A stretch of 64,000 nt of DNA from Streptomyces tropicalis (lineage in GTDB: Bacteria; Actinomycetota; Actinomycetes; Streptomycetales; Streptomycetaceae), in the NCBI RefSeq assembly GCF_029269835.1, contig NZ_JARJBB010000001.1, positions 1 through 64,000 of the forward strand, given 5' to 3'. Both the position numbers and the translations under genes were made by a program. The notes below the pieces were generated by a model that worked only from the letters and a program-made list of their open reading frames with translations, was not told the DNA's origin and did no database searches. Of the stretch, positions 1 to 12,480 are shown one piece after another. Each line of letters begins with the position of its first letter. Within the stretch, counting starts at the first letter, position 1.

Positions 1-15
1 GACGCTTCTGGTAAA

Positions 16-29
16 TCCGCCTAGGCGGA
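16..29. repeat. 14-bp perfect palindrome over the response-regulator stop codon
   Basis: TCCGCCTAGGCGGA is self-complementary and contains the TAG stop codon of the response-regulator gene. On the minus strand it is followed by ATTTACC, so it might contribute to termination, but the stem is short. Confidence 0.4.
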
Positions 30-719
30 CGCGGCCCGGTGGCGGTCGCGGGGGGGGGGGACGCGGGGGGCGGGGTGCGGGGTGCCGTCGTCGGGGTGGG
101 GGGTGCCCGGTTCGGGGCGGTCGCCGCCGGGGTCGCCGGGGTGGCCTCCGGGGTCCGCGGGGCGGGTGCCGGGCTCCGGGTGGTGGTCCTCGGGGGCGGG
201 CCGGTGGTCGCCGGGGGCGGGGCGGGGCCGGTCGGGGCGCGGGGGGTGCCGCGCGGGCGGGGCGGTGTCCGCGGGCCGGGGGTGGCCGGCGGCCAGGGCG
301 CGCAGCGCGCGGACCTCGTCCTGGAGTGCCTGCTGGCGGCGGTGGGCGTCGTAGAGGTAGCGGACCTTGGTGCGCAGCGTCCAGGGGTCGACGGGTGTGG
401 TGAGCAGGTCGGCGACGCCGAGCCGGAAGGCGGTGACGGCCAGGGCGTGGTCGTGGCCGAAGCCGGTGAGGAGGACGACGGGGATGTGCCGGGTCTGCTC
501 CAGGCGGCGCAGGTGGCGTACGACCTCCAGGCCGCCGGTGCCGGGCATGCGCACGTCCAGCAGCAGGAGGCCGACCCGGCCGCGCAGCGCCTGCTTGAGG
601 GCTTCGTCCCCGCTGGTGGCGACGGTGATGCGGTGGCCGAGGGGGGCGAGGGCGCTCTCCAGGGCGTACAGGGTGTGCTGGTGGTCGTCGACGATCAGGA
701 TCCCGGTGTCCGACGGCAT
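21..719 (-). CDS. Response regulator, single receiver domain with Pro-rich C-terminal tail
   Basis: About 232 residues. The N-terminal half is a CheY-like receiver: the acidic pocket is in ILIVDDH, the phosphoacceptor Asp is in LLLLDVRMPGTGG, and VVLLTG carries the conserved Thr and the KVR segment the late Lys. No DNA-binding or enzymatic output domain follows. Instead there is a roughly 90-residue tail rich in Pro, His, Asp and Arg that looks disordered. I place the start at the ATG at 719, preceded by GGGAGG; an in-frame upstream extension has no receiver homology. The 3' end contains an 11-base G run (50-60) that reads as poly-C in the gene, so the exact C-terminus is vulnerable to slippage or sequencing error. 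It is probably a stand-alone phosphorelay or adaptor regulator; no cognate kinase is next to it. Confidence 0.85.
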   Translation of the reverse strand: MPSDTGILIVDDHQHTLYALESALAPLGHRITVATSGDEALKQALRGRVGLLLLDVRMPGTGGLEVVRHLRRLEQTRHIPVVLLTGFGHDHALAVTAFRLGVADLLTTPVDPWTLRTKVRYLYDAHRRQQALQDEVRALRALAAGHPRPADTAPPARHPPRPDRPRPAPGDHRPAPEDHHPEPGTRPADPGGHPGDPGGDRPEPGTPHPDDGTPHPAPRVPPPRDRHRAASA

Positions 720-854
720 GGCGCGACGTCCCTCCCGCGTGGGGACCACCAGCGTACGTCCGGGGTCTGACACTGCGTGGTCCCGGGCTGACGGGCGGTG
801 CACGGCGCAGCGTGCACCGGGTCGCGGTGTCACGTCCTGCGGGCGCCGAGGGGG

Positions 855-1205
855 TCAGTCCGCCGCCGGGGGTTCGCCGTTGCCGGAGTCCTCGGCGATG
901 CGCTCGTGGTGGCGGATCACCTCGGCGATGATGAAGTTGAGGAACTTCTCGGCGAAGGCCGGGTCCAGCTTGGCGTCCTCGGCGAGGGCCCGCAGCCGGG
1001 CGATCTGGCGGGCCTCGCGGGCCGGGTCGGCGGGCGGCAGCTGGTGGGCGGCCTTGAGGTGGCCGACCTGCTGGGTCGCCTTGAAGCGCTCGGCGAGCAT
1101 GTGGACGACGGCTGCGTCGATGTTGTCGATGCTGTTGCGCAGCCGCGCGAGTTCCTCGCGGACGGCGGGGTCGACGTCATCGGTACCGGTGGTGCTGGTG
1201 GTCAT
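855..1205 (-). CDS. Chorismate mutase, AroQ class
   Basis: A 116-residue all-helical protein. The segment LRNSIDNIDAAVVHMLAERF followed by VGHLK is the typical helix 1 of AroQ chorismate mutases, and the length suits a monofunctional enzyme. It converts chorismate to prephenate, the first step towards Phe and Tyr, and therefore competes with TrpE, encoded further along this window, for chorismate. There is no signal peptide, so it should be cytoplasmic. No ACT or prephenate dehydratase domain is fused. The start is the ATG at 1205. The C-terminus (GNGEPPAAD) looks like a flexible tail. Confidence 0.9.
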   Translation of the reverse strand: MTTSTTGTDDVDPAVREELARLRNSIDNIDAAVVHMLAERFKATQQVGHLKAAHQLPPADPAREARQIARLRALAEDAKLDPAFAEKFLNFIIAEVIRHHERIAEDSGNGEPPAAD

Positions 1206-1316
1206 GGGCGTCCACCCTACGGTGTGCGCGGCCGGTCGATCATGGGTGGACGGGCGGGGGAATCGTGCCGTGCGCGCCTACAGTGGGAGGACGGGCAGAG
1301 CGTCCTTGGGGGCGAC

Positions 1317-2216
1317 GTGGCGGACGACGGACCGGTCGAGCGCGGATACCCGCATCTGGAGACGGTGCGGGCCGCGATCACGGCGCTGTACCGGCGGTTG
1401 ACGTACGAGACGGTGGAGACCTTCGGGACCAGTGTGGCGCCCGCCGACGTCGCCTTCTGCGACACCGACGACCTGCATCTCGGGGCGCAGCGGGTGGCCC
1501 GGGAGCTGGTGCGGCACTACCGTCTGCCGGATGCCCGGCTGATCGTGTCCTTCCGGCGCATGACCCACGCGGCGAACGTCGAACTGGCCGCGGGCCCGGA
1601 GTACTTCATCGAGCTGAACGACCGGTTCCGCACACATCGCCGGGACATCGGCGCGGCGCTGGCGCACGAGGTGATGCACGTCTATCTGCACCGCCTGGGC
1701 CTGTCGTTCCCGACCACCCGCGAGAACGAGATCCTCACCGACACGGCCGCCACCTACCTGGGTGCGGGGTGGCTGCTGCTGGACGCCTTCCGGCAGGACG
1801 GGGTGTCGTCGCAGAAGCTCGGCTATCTGACGCCGGAGGAGTTCGGGTACGTGCTGGCCAAGCGGGCGCTGTTCTTCGGCGAGGACCCGGCTCCGTGGTT
1901 CACCAGCCCGCAGGCGTACGAGGCGTACTCCGCGGGTCTGGCGCGTGCCCGCGACGACGGGCGGCAGCCGCCGCTGACGGCGGCGGGCTGGGCGGGCCGC
2001 CGCCGGTACGCCCGGGACCGGCGGCACGCCGAGGGGCATGCGCCGCCGCCGGGCGGGCAGCCGGCGGTGTCGTACTCCTTCACTCCGGACCGCCGCGGCC
2101 CGCTGCGGGTGTCGTTCCCCTGTCCGACGTGCCACCAGCGGATCCGGGTGCCGGTGCAGGGCCGGGTGCGGGCCCGGTGCGCGCTGTGCCGGACGGTGCT
2201 GGAGTGCGACACCTGA
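1317..2216 (+). CDS. Putative zinc metallopeptidase-like protein with C-terminal zinc ribbon
   Basis: About 299 residues from the GTG at 1317, chosen because of the upstream GGGGG and because family-like sequence begins at VADDGPVERG. The middle contains ALAHEVMHVYLHRLG, an HEXXH-type zinc-binding helix, followed by TRENEILTDTAATYLG, where the downstream Glu or Asp could be the third ligand. The C-terminus has PCPTCHQ and CALC, two CXXC pairs that form a zinc ribbon. I do not recognise a named family; a predicted metallopeptidase of unknown substrate is as far as the sequence goes. No signal peptide is visible. It is transcribed divergently from the chorismate mutase gene. Confidence 0.75.
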   Translation: MADDGPVERGYPHLETVRAAITALYRRLTYETVETFGTSVAPADVAFCDTDDLHLGAQRVARELVRHYRLPDARLIVSFRRMTHAANVELAAGPEYFIELNDRFRTHRRDIGAALAHEVMHVYLHRLGLSFPTTRENEILTDTAATYLGAGWLLLDAFRQDGVSSQKLGYLTPEEFGYVLAKRALFFGEDPAPWFTSPQAYEAYSAGLARARDDGRQPPLTAAGWAGRRRYARDRRHAEGHAPPPGGQPAVSYSFTPDRRGPLRVSFPCPTCHQRIRVPVQGRVRARCALCRTVLECDT

Positions 2217-2283
2217 GCGGGGGCGGGAGGGGCGGCGGCGGGAGCCGGGGCGGGCCGGACACGGGCGGTGGTGCGGTGTGCGG

Positions 2284-3009
2284 TCAGGCCGGTGCCACGA
2301 TGCCGTGGGACCGTGCCGCCGTCAGCCAGGCCGGGAAGTCGCCCACGAGGCGGTCGTACAGGTCCGCGTCGGGCATGCGGTCCGGGGCGGGCCCGGCGTG
2401 GAAGAAGCCGGCGTTGTCGACGATCCGCCGGCCGGGCACCGCGAGGTCGTCGAGCCGGCGCAGGAAGTCGAACTGGCGGCTGCCGGGGTCGCCGAAGCCG
2501 ATGAACTGCCAGAACAGCGGCAGCCTGGCCGCCTTGCACAGGTAGCGTTCCGCGGCGAGCTTCTCGGCGGGGCCGCCGTCGGTCTGGAAGACCACCAGGG
2601 CGGGGTCGGTGGCGCCGCTGTCGAGGTAGTGGTCGATGACGGCGTCCATCGCCGCGTGGTAGCTGGTCCTGCCCATGTGCCCGAGGCCGGCGGCGATGCG
2701 CGCGATGCGGCCCTCGTGGCCGGCGAGGGAGAGGTCGGCGACCGCGTCGACGTCGGTGGAGAAGAACACCACCGGCACCCGCCCGTCGTCGTCGAGGTGC
2801 GCCGACAGGCCCAGGACCCGGTCGGCGAGCGCCTGCACGGTGCCGTCGCGGTAGTACGGCCGCATGGACCCGGAGCGGTCGAGTACGAGGTAGACGGCGG
2901 CCCGCAGTCCGTCCAGGCCGTGCTTGCGCAGCGAGACCCCGGCGCTCCGGTACGGGGCGACCAGCGCGGGCGCGGTCTCCTCCAGCTTGCTCAGGCTGAT
3001 CGCGGCCAT
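2284..3009 (-). CDS. vWA domain protein, TerF/YfbK-like
   Basis: A 241-residue protein that is essentially one von Willebrand factor A domain. The MIDAS motif DRSGS is at residues 44-48, a Thr follows in GRTSYH, and a late Asp lies in VVFQTDGG. Such domains bind a divalent metal and mediate protein contacts; in Streptomyces, TerF-like copies occur with tellurium-resistance-type proteins, but none are adjacent here. The ATG at 3009 has a good GGGGGAG site. There is no signal peptide or membrane segment. The role is unknown. Confidence 0.8.
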   Translation of the reverse strand: MAAISLSKLEETAPALVAPYRSAGVSLRKHGLDGLRAAVYLVLDRSGSMRPYYRDGTVQALADRVLGLSAHLDDDGRVPVVFFSTDVDAVADLSLAGHEGRIARIAAGLGHMGRTSYHAAMDAVIDHYLDSGATDPALVVFQTDGGPAEKLAAERYLCKAARLPLFWQFIGFGDPGSRQFDFLRRLDDLAVPGRRIVDNAGFFHAGPAPDRMPDADLYDRLVGDFPAWLTAARSHGIVAPA

Positions 3010-3174
3010 GGCGGCTCCCCCTTCGGCCGAGGACGTCGGAGCGCCGAGGCTACGTGATCCGGGGCGGCCGCACAGGGGGGCGGCAAGGGTGACGGCGCCC
3101 GCCCGTGTCCGGTCGGGGACTGGTGGGCGGACGCCGTCGGTGTTCCGTACGCCGTTGTACGGGACGTGTGCCGG

Positions 3175-3214
3175 GTGACCGTCGCGGCGGCCCGGGGGCC
3201 GCCGTCCCGGTCAC
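3175..3214 (-). terminator. Stem-loop downstream of gltBD
   Basis: Outer arms GTGACC/GGTCAC (3175-3180, 3209-3214) enclose an inner 8-bp stem GGCGGCCC/GGGCCGCC (3186-3193, 3196-3203). It lies just beyond the gltD stop codon. There is no T-run, so it could be a factor-dependent or RNA-stabilising structure. Confidence 0.4.
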
Positions 3215-3222
3215 GGGACCCG

Positions 3223-4678
3223 TCAGGCCGTCAGGGAACGGTCCGTCGGGCGGATCGGGGCGGGCAGTGCGCTGGCGCCCGCGAGGTGGTGGTCGACGCC
3301 GCGGGCGGCGGAGCGGCCCTCGGCGATCGCCCACACGATGAGGGACTGGCCGCGGCCGGCGTCGCCGGCGACGAACACGCCGGGCACGTTGGTCCGGAAG
3401 TCGGCGTCGCGGGCGATGTTGCCGCGCTCGTCGAGCTCCAGGCCGAACTGCTCGACCAGGCCGTTCTCCCGGTCGGTACCGGTGAAGCCCATGGCGAGGG
3501 TGACCAGTTGGGCCGGGATGCGGCGGTCGGTGCCGGGCTTCTGCGTGGGCCGGCCGTCGACGAACTCGACCTCGGCGAGGTGCAGCCACTGCACGTTGCC
3601 GTCCTCGTCGCCCTCGAAGCGGGTGGTGGACGCGGAGTAGATGCGTTCGCCGCCCTCCTCGTGGGCCGAGGTGACCTTGTAGAGGATCGGGAAGGTCGGC
3701 CAGGGCTGGTCGGTGGGGTGCCGGTCGTCGTTCGGGCGGGGCATGATCTCCAGCTGGGTGACGGAGGCCGCGCCCTGGCGGTGGGCGGTGCCCACGCAGT
3801 CGGCGCCGGTGTCGCCGCCGCCGATGACGACGACGTGCTTGCCCTCGGCGGAGATCGGGGGGGCGACGTAGTCGCCCTCCTGGACCTTGTTCGACAGCGG
3901 CAGGTACTCCATCGCCTGGTGGATGCCGGCCAGTTCGCGGCCGGGCACCGGCAGGTCGCGGGCGGCGGTCGCGCCGACGGCCAGGACGACCGCGTCGTAC
4001 CGCTTCTTCAGGTCGGTGGCCTTCAGGTCGCGGCCGATCTCGATGCCGGTGCGGAAGCGGGTGCCCTCCGCGCGCATCTGCTCGATGCGGCGGTTGATGT
4101 GCCGCTTCTCCATCTTGAACTCGGGGATGCCGTACCGCAGCAGGCCGCCGACGCGGTCCGCGCGCTCGTAGACGGCGACGGTGTGGCCGGCCCGGGTCAG
4201 CTGCTGGGCGGCGGCCAGGCCCGCGGGGCCCGAGCCGACGACCGCGACGGTCTTGCCCGAGAGCCGCTCGGGGGCCTGCGGGGCGACGTCACCGGTCTCC
4301 CACGCCTTGTCGATGATGGAGACCTCGACGTTCTTGATGGTGACCGGCGACTGGTTGATGCCGAGCACGCAGGCCGACTCGCACGGAGCCGGGCACAGGC
4401 GGCCGGTGAACTCCGGGAAGTTGTTGGTCGCGTGCAGCCGGTCGGAGGCGGCCGCCCAGTCCTCGCGGTACGCGTAGTCGTTCCACTCGGGGATCAGGTT
4501 CCCGAGCGGGCAGCCGTTGTGGCAGAACGGGATGCCGCAGTCCATGCACCGGCTGGCCTGCTTGCTGATGATCGGCAACAGGGAGCCGGGGACGTAGACC
4601 TCGTTCCAGTCCTGGACGCGCTCCTGGACCGGGCGGGACTCGGCGACTTCGCGGCCGTGGTTCAGAAAGCCCTTCGGA

Positions 4679-4686
<8 letters not shown>
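3223..4686 (-). CDS. gltD: Glutamate synthase (NADPH) small subunit
   Basis: 487 residues, normal length for GltD. The N-terminal adrenodoxin-like region has the two cysteine clusters that bind 4Fe-4S centres ([17 protein letters not shown] and [12 protein letters not shown]). The FAD-binding [11 protein letters not shown] and NADPH-binding GGGDTGADC Rossmann motifs follow. It oxidises NADPH and passes electrons to GltB, which makes two glutamates from glutamine and 2-oxoglutarate. Its ATG overlaps the end of gltB by 8 nt, so translation is probably coupled and the two subunits made together. Cytoplasmic. Confidence 0.97.
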
Positions 4687-9274
<4,588 letters not shown>

Positions 9275-9647
9275 CGGCTCTCCCGTCGTCGTCAGGTGGC
9301 AACTGCTGGTGCCGAGGGACGACGTTGGCCCTCTGCGTGGTGCAAAATTTCGTGCAGGTTACATGATGGAGCGGTTCTCGGGAACCGGATACCCCGTTCC
9401 AACATGCGGACACCTGTGGGGGCGACGGCGGGGTGACCGCGGCCCGGCGGTGGAAGCCGTGGAGGACCGTCGGGACAGATCGGTGTCCCTCGGCCCGGAT
9501 GTGCGGGAGGGGCGGCATCGCCCGCCCCGCCGGTGCGCGGCAGGCGTCATTGCCGACAGCGCTTACGGCTCATGCCCGGTGGTCACACCCTCGAAACCAG
9601 CGAGTAACAACTACTTGCGCAGGCCGGCGCACAGGCCCCCGGCGGGG
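9275..9647. other. gltB upstream region, no gene seen
   Basis: About 370 bp between divergent transcription of gltB and the end of the VIT-type transporter gene. No credible coding sequence is seen. It should hold the gltB promoter, and a GlnR-like motif or TAACCT hexamer is noted separately. Confidence 0.7.
9347..9362 (-). promoter_or_regulatory. Candidate GlnR box or gltB -10 region
   Basis: On the minus strand the sequence is GTAAC, six bases, GAAAT. This fits the actinobacterial GlnR pattern GTNAC-n6-GAAAC at nine of ten positions, about 73-88 nt upstream of gltB. The same bases include TAACCT, a possible -10 hexamer, so the resemblance may come from promoter sequence. GlnR is the global nitrogen regulator of Streptomyces. 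Confidence 0.4.
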
Positions 9648-10379
9648 TCACCCTACGGCGGTGCCGAACAGGGCTCCCAGGGCGTACGTCACACCGGCGG
9701 CGGCACCGCCGAGGGCGAGCTGGCGCAGGCCGCTGAACCACCAGGTGCGCGCCGTCACCCTGGCCACCACCGCACCGCAGGCGAAGAGGCCGACGAGGGC
9801 GAGCAGCACCGCGGGCCACAGCACGGACGCGCCCAGCAGGTACGGCAGGACGGGGAGCAGCGCCCCGAGCGCGAAGGAGCCGAAGGAGGACACCGCGGCG
9901 ACCAGGGGCGAGGGCAGGTCGGAGGGGTCGATGCCCAGTTCCTCGCGGGCGTGGATCTCCAGGGCCTGCTCGGGGTCCTTCGACAGCTGGCGGGCGACCT
10001 CGCGGGCCAGTTCCGGCTCGACGCCCCGCGCGACGTAGAGCGCGGCCAGCTCGTCCTCCTCGTCCTGGGGGTGCTTGCGCAGCTCGCGCCGCTCCACGTC
10101 CAGCTCGGCCTCGACCAGCTCGCGCTGGGAGGCGACGGAGGTGTACTCGCCGGCCGCCATCGAGAAGGCGCCGGCGGCCAGACCCGCGAGGCCGGTGAGG
10201 ACCAGGGTCTGCTGGGCGACCGCGCCGCCCGCGACACCGGTCATCAGGGCGAGGTTGGACACCAGGCCGTCCATCGCGCCGAAGACCGCCGGGCGCAGCC
10301 AGCCACCGTTCACGTCGCGGTGGGTGTGGTTGTCGCGGTGCGCCTCGTGCAGCGTCGCCTCGGTGTCGATGATGGCCAT
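9648..10379 (-). CDS. VIT1/CCC1-family iron/manganese transporter
   Basis: 243 residues. The first membrane segment contains the family motif DGLVSNLALMTGVAGG, and MAAGEYTSVASQ follows in the second. A hydrophilic, acidic-basic cytosolic insert (residues 90-150, with many Glu residues) comes next, where VIT proteins capture metal. Three hydrophobic segments complete the protein. Family members export Fe2+ or Mn2+ from the cytoplasm. The N-terminus carries a His cluster (HEAHRDNHTH) that may bind metal. The ATG at 10379 has GGGGGGATCTCC upstream. A DtxR/DmdR-like box immediately upstream suggests iron control. It is divergent from the ADP-ribosylglycohydrolase operon. Confidence 0.9.
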   Translation of the reverse strand: MAIIDTEATLHEAHRDNHTHRDVNGGWLRPAVFGAMDGLVSNLALMTGVAGGAVAQQTLVLTGLAGLAAGAFSMAAGEYTSVASQRELVEAELDVERRELRKHPQDEEDELAALYVARGVEPELAREVARQLSKDPEQALEIHAREELGIDPSDLPSPLVAAVSSFGSFALGALLPVLPYLLGASVLWPAVLLALVGLFACGAVVARVTARTWWFSGLRQLALGGAAAGVTYALGALFGTAVG

Positions 10380-10398
10380 GGAGATCCCCCCGGGGAGC

Positions 10399-10417
10399 TT
10401 AGGTAAGGCTGTCTTTT
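10399..10417. promoter_or_regulatory. Candidate DtxR/DmdR-type iron box upstream of the VIT transporter
   Basis: TTAGGTAAGGCTGTCTTTT matches the iron-box consensus TTAGGTTAGGCTAACCTAA at 13 of 19 positions, with an almost complete left half (TTAGGTAAGGCT). On the minus strand it overlaps TAAGCT, a plausible -10 hexamer, 20 bp before the transporter start codon. Binding there would repress transcription. Confidence 0.5.
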
Positions 10418-10480
10418 GGACGAGTTCTACTTTTCGACAACCCTGAATCTACGTTGTCCATTCCGCGCCCGCCAGCAAGG

Positions 10481-10499
10481 AAAGGCTCGGCTAACCTGC
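10481..10499. promoter_or_regulatory. Second candidate iron box, facing the ARH operon
   Basis: AAAGGCTCGGCTAACCTGC also matches the iron-box consensus at 13 of 19 positions, here with a complete central and right part (GGCTAACCT). It contains TAACCT, a possible -10 hexamer for rightward transcription, and lies 155 bp before the first ADP-ribosylglycohydrolase gene. Confidence 0.4.
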
Positions 10500-10653
10500 A
10501 CGTTTACCGTTCCTTGCCGCTTCGTGCGAGGCCGCCGTGCGGCCGTCGACCGGGTGACGCTGAGGCCCATCGGGCTGCACCGGGGACCGGGCCGGGGACA
10601 GTTCCGCAACAGGGTCGCGCGCCCCGTACGGCGCCCGGAGAGGAGAGCCCGCG

Positions 10654-12480
10654 ATGGCACCGCCCGACAGCGTCCCCCCGGCCGTGCTGCGCGACCGGGC
10701 CCGCGGCGCACTGCTCGGCCTCGCCGTCGGCGACGCGCTCGGCGCGCCCGCGGAGAACCTCCGGCCGTCCGAGATCCGGGCCCGCTGGGGCCGCATCACC
10801 GGTTACGTCTCCGAGCGCCCCGCGGGGACCGACGACACCGAGTACGCCGTGTTCTCCGGGCTGCTGCTCGCCCGGCACGGCTCGGCGCTGACCCCGGCGC
10901 ACGTGGAGGCGGCCTGGCACGAGTGGATCGCCGGCCGCGCCGAGGGCCCCTTCCGGGGCGCCGGCTTCAGCGAGCGGGGCACGCTGGAGAACCTGCGCCG
11001 GGGCCTCGCCGCACCCATCTCCGCGCAGCACCGGCACGCCTGGAGCGACGGCCTGGCCATGCGCGCGGCACCCTTCGGGGTGTTCGCCGCCGGCCGGCCC
11101 GCCGAGGCGGCACGGCTCGCGGCGATCGACGGCTCGGTCAGCCACGAGGGCGAAGGCATCCACGGCGGCCGGGCGGTGGCCGCCGGGGTCGCGGCGGCCA
11201 TGGCGGGCGCGACCCCGGTGGCGGTGGTGGCCGCGGCACTGGCCGCGGTCCCGGACGACTCCTGGACGGCCCGGTCCCTGCGCCGTGCCGCGGCCGCCGC
11301 CCGACGCGGCGAGCGCGCCGTCCGCTCGGCCGTCGTCGTCGGCGGCTACCCGTGGACCGACCTGGCCCCCGAGGCGGTCGCCCTCGCCTTCGGCGCGTAC
11401 GCGGCCGCCGACGGGGACTTCCGGGACGCGGTCCTGACCGCCGTGAACATGGGCCGCGACGCCGACACCACGGCCGCGGTGGCCGGCGCCCTCGCGGGCG
11501 CGACCCGGGGCGCGTCCGCGATCCCCGGGGAGTGGGCGGCGGCCATCGGCCCGGCCCGCGGCACCTGCCTGCCGTCGATGGCGGGTCACCACGTCCTGGA
11601 CGTGGCGGACGCCCTGGTCTCCGCGGCCCGCCGGGAGGCGGCGGCCGCGGAACGGGCGACGGACACGGCTCCCGCGGCGGCTCCGGAAGCCCCGCCGCGC
11701 GAACCCCCGCGCACCCGCACGGTCCCCCGGTGCACCCACCTGAACACCACCTCCCCCGCCCCCGAGCCCCCCACCGACCCCGCGCCGGACCGCAGGGGAG
11801 CCGCCGGGGCCGCAGCCGTGACGGACGGGACGTCCGCCGTGGCCGGAGCCCGGACGGGCGGCGCGCTCTGCGCGGGCGGGGCCGCGCCGCGCGGCGCATG
11901 CACGGGGGCCGCGGCCGACTCGGGCGGCACACCCGCCCGGGACGGAACCGCCCCCTGCGACGGCCCCACCAGGACCCCGGCCGCTTCGGCCGACACACCC
12001 GCCCACGACGCCGCTGCGCCGGCCGAAGCACCCGCCGGAGCCGCAGACGCGGCAGACGGGACACCCGCCGCATCCGCACCGCGCGGCACACGCACGGGGG
12101 CAGGAACCGGGACGCGCGACACACCCTCCTCAGGCGGTACCCCGCCGCGCGGGGAACCCGCCCGGGCCGGAACCGCCGCGTCCGCGGCGCCCGCCAGGAA
12201 CGCGGCCGCACCACGCGGCGCACCCGCCGGGGACGGGGACAGGGCGGCCGAGGCACCCGCCCGGGCCGGAACCGCCTCCCGTGAGGCGGCCCCCGGGACC
12301 GAGCCCGCCCCGCACCACGCGGAACCCGGGCGCGGAGTCGGCCGGCGTGGGGCGGTGGGCGGGGGCCCGGACGCAGCGGCCGGGGAGAGCGGCGGGACGG
12401 AGGGGGCGCGGGGCCCCGGGCCGGACGGGTCGCGGGGACGGGGTGCGGGCGTGGCCGGGCGGGACGGGGTGCGGTCGTGA
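10654..12480 (+). CDS. ADP-ribosylglycohydrolase-family protein with long disordered tail (ARH-1)
   Basis: 608 residues. Residues 1-330 form an ADP-ribosylglycohydrolase (ARH/DraG) domain with both metal sites intact: GTDDTE near the N-terminus and GRDADTTAAVAGALAGA near its end. These proteins use two Mg2+ or Mn2+ ions to cleave ADP-ribose from protein side chains or related N/O-glycosides. Residues from about 340 onward are an Ala/Pro/Thr/Gly/Arg low-complexity tail, probably disordered. The tail stays open for over 250 codons, but I cannot exclude that GC skew alone keeps the frame open. The ATG follows GGAGAGGAGAG. The stop overlaps the next GTG (GTGA), so it starts a coupled operon. Confidence 0.85.
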   Translation: MAPPDSVPPAVLRDRARGALLGLAVGDALGAPAENLRPSEIRARWGRITGYVSERPAGTDDTEYAVFSGLLLARHGSALTPAHVEAAWHEWIAGRAEGPFRGAGFSERGTLENLRRGLAAPISAQHRHAWSDGLAMRAAPFGVFAAGRPAEAARLAAIDGSVSHEGEGIHGGRAVAAGVAAAMAGATPVAVVAAALAAVPDDSWTARSLRRAAAAARRGERAVRSAVVVGGYPWTDLAPEAVALAFGAYAAADGDFRDAVLTAVNMGRDADTTAAVAGALAGATRGASAIPGEWAAAIGPARGTCLPSMAGHHVLDVADALVSAARREAAAAERATDTAPAAAPEAPPREPPRTRTVPRCTHLNTTSPAPEPPTDPAPDRRGAAGAAAVTDGTSAVAGARTGGALCAGGAAPRGACTGAAADSGGTPARDGTAPCDGPTRTPAASADTPAHDAAAPAEAPAGAADAADGTPAASAPRGTRTGAGTGTRDTPSSGGTPPRGEPARAGTAASAAPARNAAAPRGAPAGDGDRAAEAPARAGTASREAAPGTEPAPHHAEPGRGVGRRGAVGGGPDAAAGESGGTEGARGPGPDGSRGRGAGVAGRDGVRS

